Part shown: positions 31,408-33,314 of the stretch, in pieces
Numbering within the stretch: the first letter of the stretch is position 1
Layout of the letters: the number at the start of each line of letters is the position of its first letter
Assembly (NCBI GenBank): GCA_903642255.1
Contig: CAHJWP010000008.1
Location: forward strand, 1 to 33,314
DNA length: 33,314 bases
Source of the DNA: Sphingomonadaceae bacterium
Lineage (GTDB): Bacteria > Pseudomonadota > Alphaproteobacteria > Sphingomonadales > Sphingomonadaceae
Reading direction: 5' to 3'
Notes under the pieces: model-generated
The model's database searches: none
What the model was told of the DNA's origin: nothing
What the model saw: the letters and a program-made list of their open reading frames with translations, nothing else
Position numbers and translations under genes: made by a program

Positions 31408-33314
31408 CTAATCTTGTCCCTCTAAGCGCCGCGCGATGGCGGCGAAGCCCGCTGCCGTCCGCACAGGATCGAGCAGGGGGTCGCTGCCGATCAGCAGGAT
31501 GCCAGCGTCGTGGGTGGCATAGGCGCGTGTCAGGGCGGCGAGGGCCGGTGCCGCTTCACCGCGCTGGGCATGGACCTGTGCCTGCTGATAGGTCGTGCTG
31601 TCGCCGCCATCGGCGACCATAGCATTGAATGCGATGGTAGAACCCGCGCGGTCGCCCAGCCGCGCGTGGGCGATCGCCTGCCCGCGCAGCCGCTCCCACG
31701 TCTCGGGCTCGGCGGCATATTCGGTGGCCGCCGCGGGAATGTCTCCCTGCAGCAACAGGGCATCGCCAATCGCCGAGTGAACGCCGATGATCGCTGGATT
31801 GAGCGTAAGCGCGCGGCGCAGCGCGACGATCGCCTCGGGATAGCTGCGGGCGACGATGAGTGATAGGCCCAGCGTCTTGAATGCCCGCGCATTAAAGGGG
31901 TCGCGCCGCACCGCCTGCTGGATCGCGGCGAGCCCGGGGCCGACCGCGCCAGTGCGGCAGGCGAACAGGCCATAGCGCAGCAGGATGTCGGCATTGCCGC
32001 TGCCGGTGCGCAGCGCGAGGTCGTATGCCCGCCGGGCACCGGCAATGTCGAAGCGTCCATAAAGCAGGACGCCGGCGAGGCTGCTCTGCGCCTCGGCCGA
32101 GTCGGGGGCCAGCGCGACGGCGCGGCGTGCGGCCGCCTCGGCGGCGTCATAGGCCGCGCGCTGCGCCTGCGACGCCGTCAGGAACTGGTTGGCCATCGCT
32201 AGCAGCGCCCGCGCCCGCGCCGCATGCGCCTCCGCGAAACGCGGGTCGGCGGCGACGGCGGTGTCGAACATCACCAGCGCCGACCTCATCCCTGCCTCGC
32301 CTATCCCGGCGTCAAGCGCCGCCCGGCCGCGGAGGTAGGCGTCGTTCGCCGCTGCGCTCGCCGTTCCCGCTCGACCGAGTGCAGCGACGGCGCGGTCGGC
32401 GAGCCGGACCCTGAGCGCTGCGGCGACTGCTTCGGCAATCCCGCGCTGCACGGCAAAGACGTCGGTCAGGTCACGGTCGTAGGTGTCGGACCAGCGCTCG
32501 AACCCCGACGCCGCCTCGACCAACTGCGCGCTGACGCGAACCCGGTCACCGCTGCGCCGGACGCTGCCGTCGAGGATGAAGGCGACGCCGAGCTTGGCCC
32601 CGATTGTGCTACTGGTGTCCCGGCTGTTCTTAAATTTGAACGACGATGTCCGTGCGGCGACCTGCAGCGTGTCAATGCCGGCCAGTGCGCTGAGGAGCTC
32701 CTCCGACAGGCCGTCCGAAAAATAGGCTTGGGCCGGATCGGCGCTGAGGTTGGCGAATGGCAGCACGGCGATGCTGTTGGCCGGCGCGACGGCGGCGGCT
32801 GGACGTCGACAGTCGATGCCGACCGAGCACAGGACCGTTCGCGGCAGCAGGATCAGGCCACCGACCGAAGCAGCGATAATCGCCAATACCACCGACCATC
32901 GGCGGCGGCGGCGGCGAGGCGTCGCGCGTGCCACTGGCGCGTCGAGGCCGGCGACCATCGCCCGCGCCGCAGCAAGGAGATCGAGTAGGCGAGGGTCGTC
33001 GCGGTCTCCGCGCCAATTCTCGAGCGGCAGCAGCTGCCGCTGTCCAAAGCCAAGCGGCGGCTCGACACGGTCGATCCGAACGGGAAGATAGACGCCGCGG
33101 CGAACGGCGTGCGCGGCCTCGTCGTGGACGAAGTGCCCTTCGGGCCCGACCGCAGATTTGCTCCACACGACGATCACGCACGCCGCGGCGTCAAGTTCTG
33201 TCTGAATCGCCTGCCGCCAGATCACGCCACCAGCGAGCGCGACATCCCACCAGACCGTCAGACCTGCCGCATCCAGTGCGTCGACGAGTGATCGTACACG
33301 CTCGCGATCTTCTC
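31408..33314 (-). CDS. TIR / TolB-like / TPR membrane protein, 5'-truncated by window edge
   Basis: The frame is open to the window end, so the N-terminus is missing. Order: a TIR domain ('RVRSLVDALDAAGLTVWWD', 'GVIWRQAI', 'CVIVVWSKSAV', then 'GHFVHDEAAHA', whose Glu at about 33118-33120 occupies the NADase catalytic position); an Arg-rich stretch and one membrane helix ('WSVVLAIIAASVGGLILL'); a TolB/FlgO-like domain ('SIAVLPFANLSADP', 'FILDGSVRRSGDRVRVSAQL'); and a C-terminal row of TPR repeats ending at the stop. This architecture recurs in alphaproteobacteria, often annotated as adenylate-cyclase-like TPR proteins. The TIR part would be cytoplasmic and the TolB/TPR part periplasmic. It could be a signalling or conflict protein; function unproven. 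Confidence 0.85.
   Translation of the reverse strand, partial: EDRERVRSLVDALDAAGLTVWWDVALAGGVIWRQAIQTELDAAACVIVVWSKSAVGPEGHFVHDEAAHAVRRGVYLPVRIDRVEPPLGFGQRQLLPLENWRGDRDDPRLLDLLAAARAMVAGLDAPVARATPRRRRRRWSVVLAIIAASVGGLILLPRTVLCSVGIDCRRPAAAVAPANSIAVLPFANLSADPAQAYFSDGLSEELLSALAGIDTLQVAARTSSFKFKNSRDTSSTIGAKLGVAFILDGSVRRSGDRVRVSAQLVEAASGFERWSDTYDRDLTDVFAVQRGIAEAVAAALRVRLADRAVAALGRAGTASAAANDAYLRGRAALDAGIGEAGMRSALVMFDTAVAADPRFAEAHAARARALLAMANQFLTASQAQRAAYDAAEAAARRAVALAPDSAEAQSSLAGVLLYGRFDIAGARRAYDLALRTGSGNADILLRYGLFACRTGAVGPGLAAIQQAVRRDPFNARAFKTLGLSLIVARSYPEAIVALRRALTLNPAIIGVHSAIGDALLLQGDIPAAATEYAAEPETWERLRGQAIAHARLGDRAGSTIAFNAMVADGGDSTTYQQAQVHAQRGEAAPALAALTRAYATHDAGILLIGSDPLLDPVRTAAGFAAIARRLEGQD

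Overview
The window is chromosomal DNA from a GC-rich alphaproteobacterium, most likely a sphingomonad (Sphingomonadales). The taxonomic inference rests on the high GC content, the tightly overlapping ATGA/GTGA gene junctions, an imuA-imuB-dnaE2 mutagenesis cassette, and an alphaproteobacterial-type LexA box (GTTC-N7-GTTC) in front of imuA. I see no tRNA, rRNA, CRISPR array or intact mobile element.

Layout. (1) 3-7184, + strand: a seven-gene, translationally coupled sugar/glycosylation cluster. It holds a partial GT4-like glycosyltransferase, three tandem paralogous CgeB-like glycosyltransferases, a UDP-glucuronate decarboxylase-like SDR, a short zinc-type MDR dehydrogenase and a Gfo/Idh/MocA oxidoreductase. 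(2) 7267-11073: two potassium-transporter candidates in convergent orientation, a KimA-like APC permease and Kup, with a small hairpin between their ends. (3) 11105-15762: tyrosine/homogentisate catabolism. A divergent MarR-type regulator faces hpd (HPPD), a TfoX-like small gene, hmgA and fahA. A 24-bp imperfect palindrome sits over a sigma70-like promoter between regulator and hpd. No maleylacetoacetate isomerase gene is present here. (4) 15947-19874: a DUF2235 alpha/beta-hydrolase membrane protein followed by a di-heme RoxA-like cytochrome c. (5) 19875-20679: about 800 bp without an intact gene, holding the collapsed remains of a polyol/sugar ABC-transporter operon. (6) 20680-26100, - strand: the SOS mutagenesis cassette imuA-imuB-dnaE2, visibly poorer in GC than its surroundings. 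(7) 26530-31096, + strand: a SLOG-domain protein with a SLATT-like four-helix membrane module, a secreted beta-propeller/trypsin-like protease and a lipoprotein. (8) 31100 to the end, - strand: a small Thr/Pro/Ala-rich lipoprotein and a membrane protein with TIR, TolB-like and TPR parts, cut by the window edge.

How they work together. Blocks 1-3 are metabolic or housekeeping. Blocks 6-8 read as an accessory stress/conflict region: DNA-damage mutagenesis beside a nucleotide-sensing (SLOG) membrane protein, an envelope protease and a TIR protein. The best candidate for an undescribed system is the SLOG-SLATT / propeller-protease / lipoprotein set at 26530-31096. The best supported regulatory signals are the LexA box and promoter of imuA and the operator between the MarR gene and hpd. 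All family assignments come from reading motifs by eye; no database search was run.
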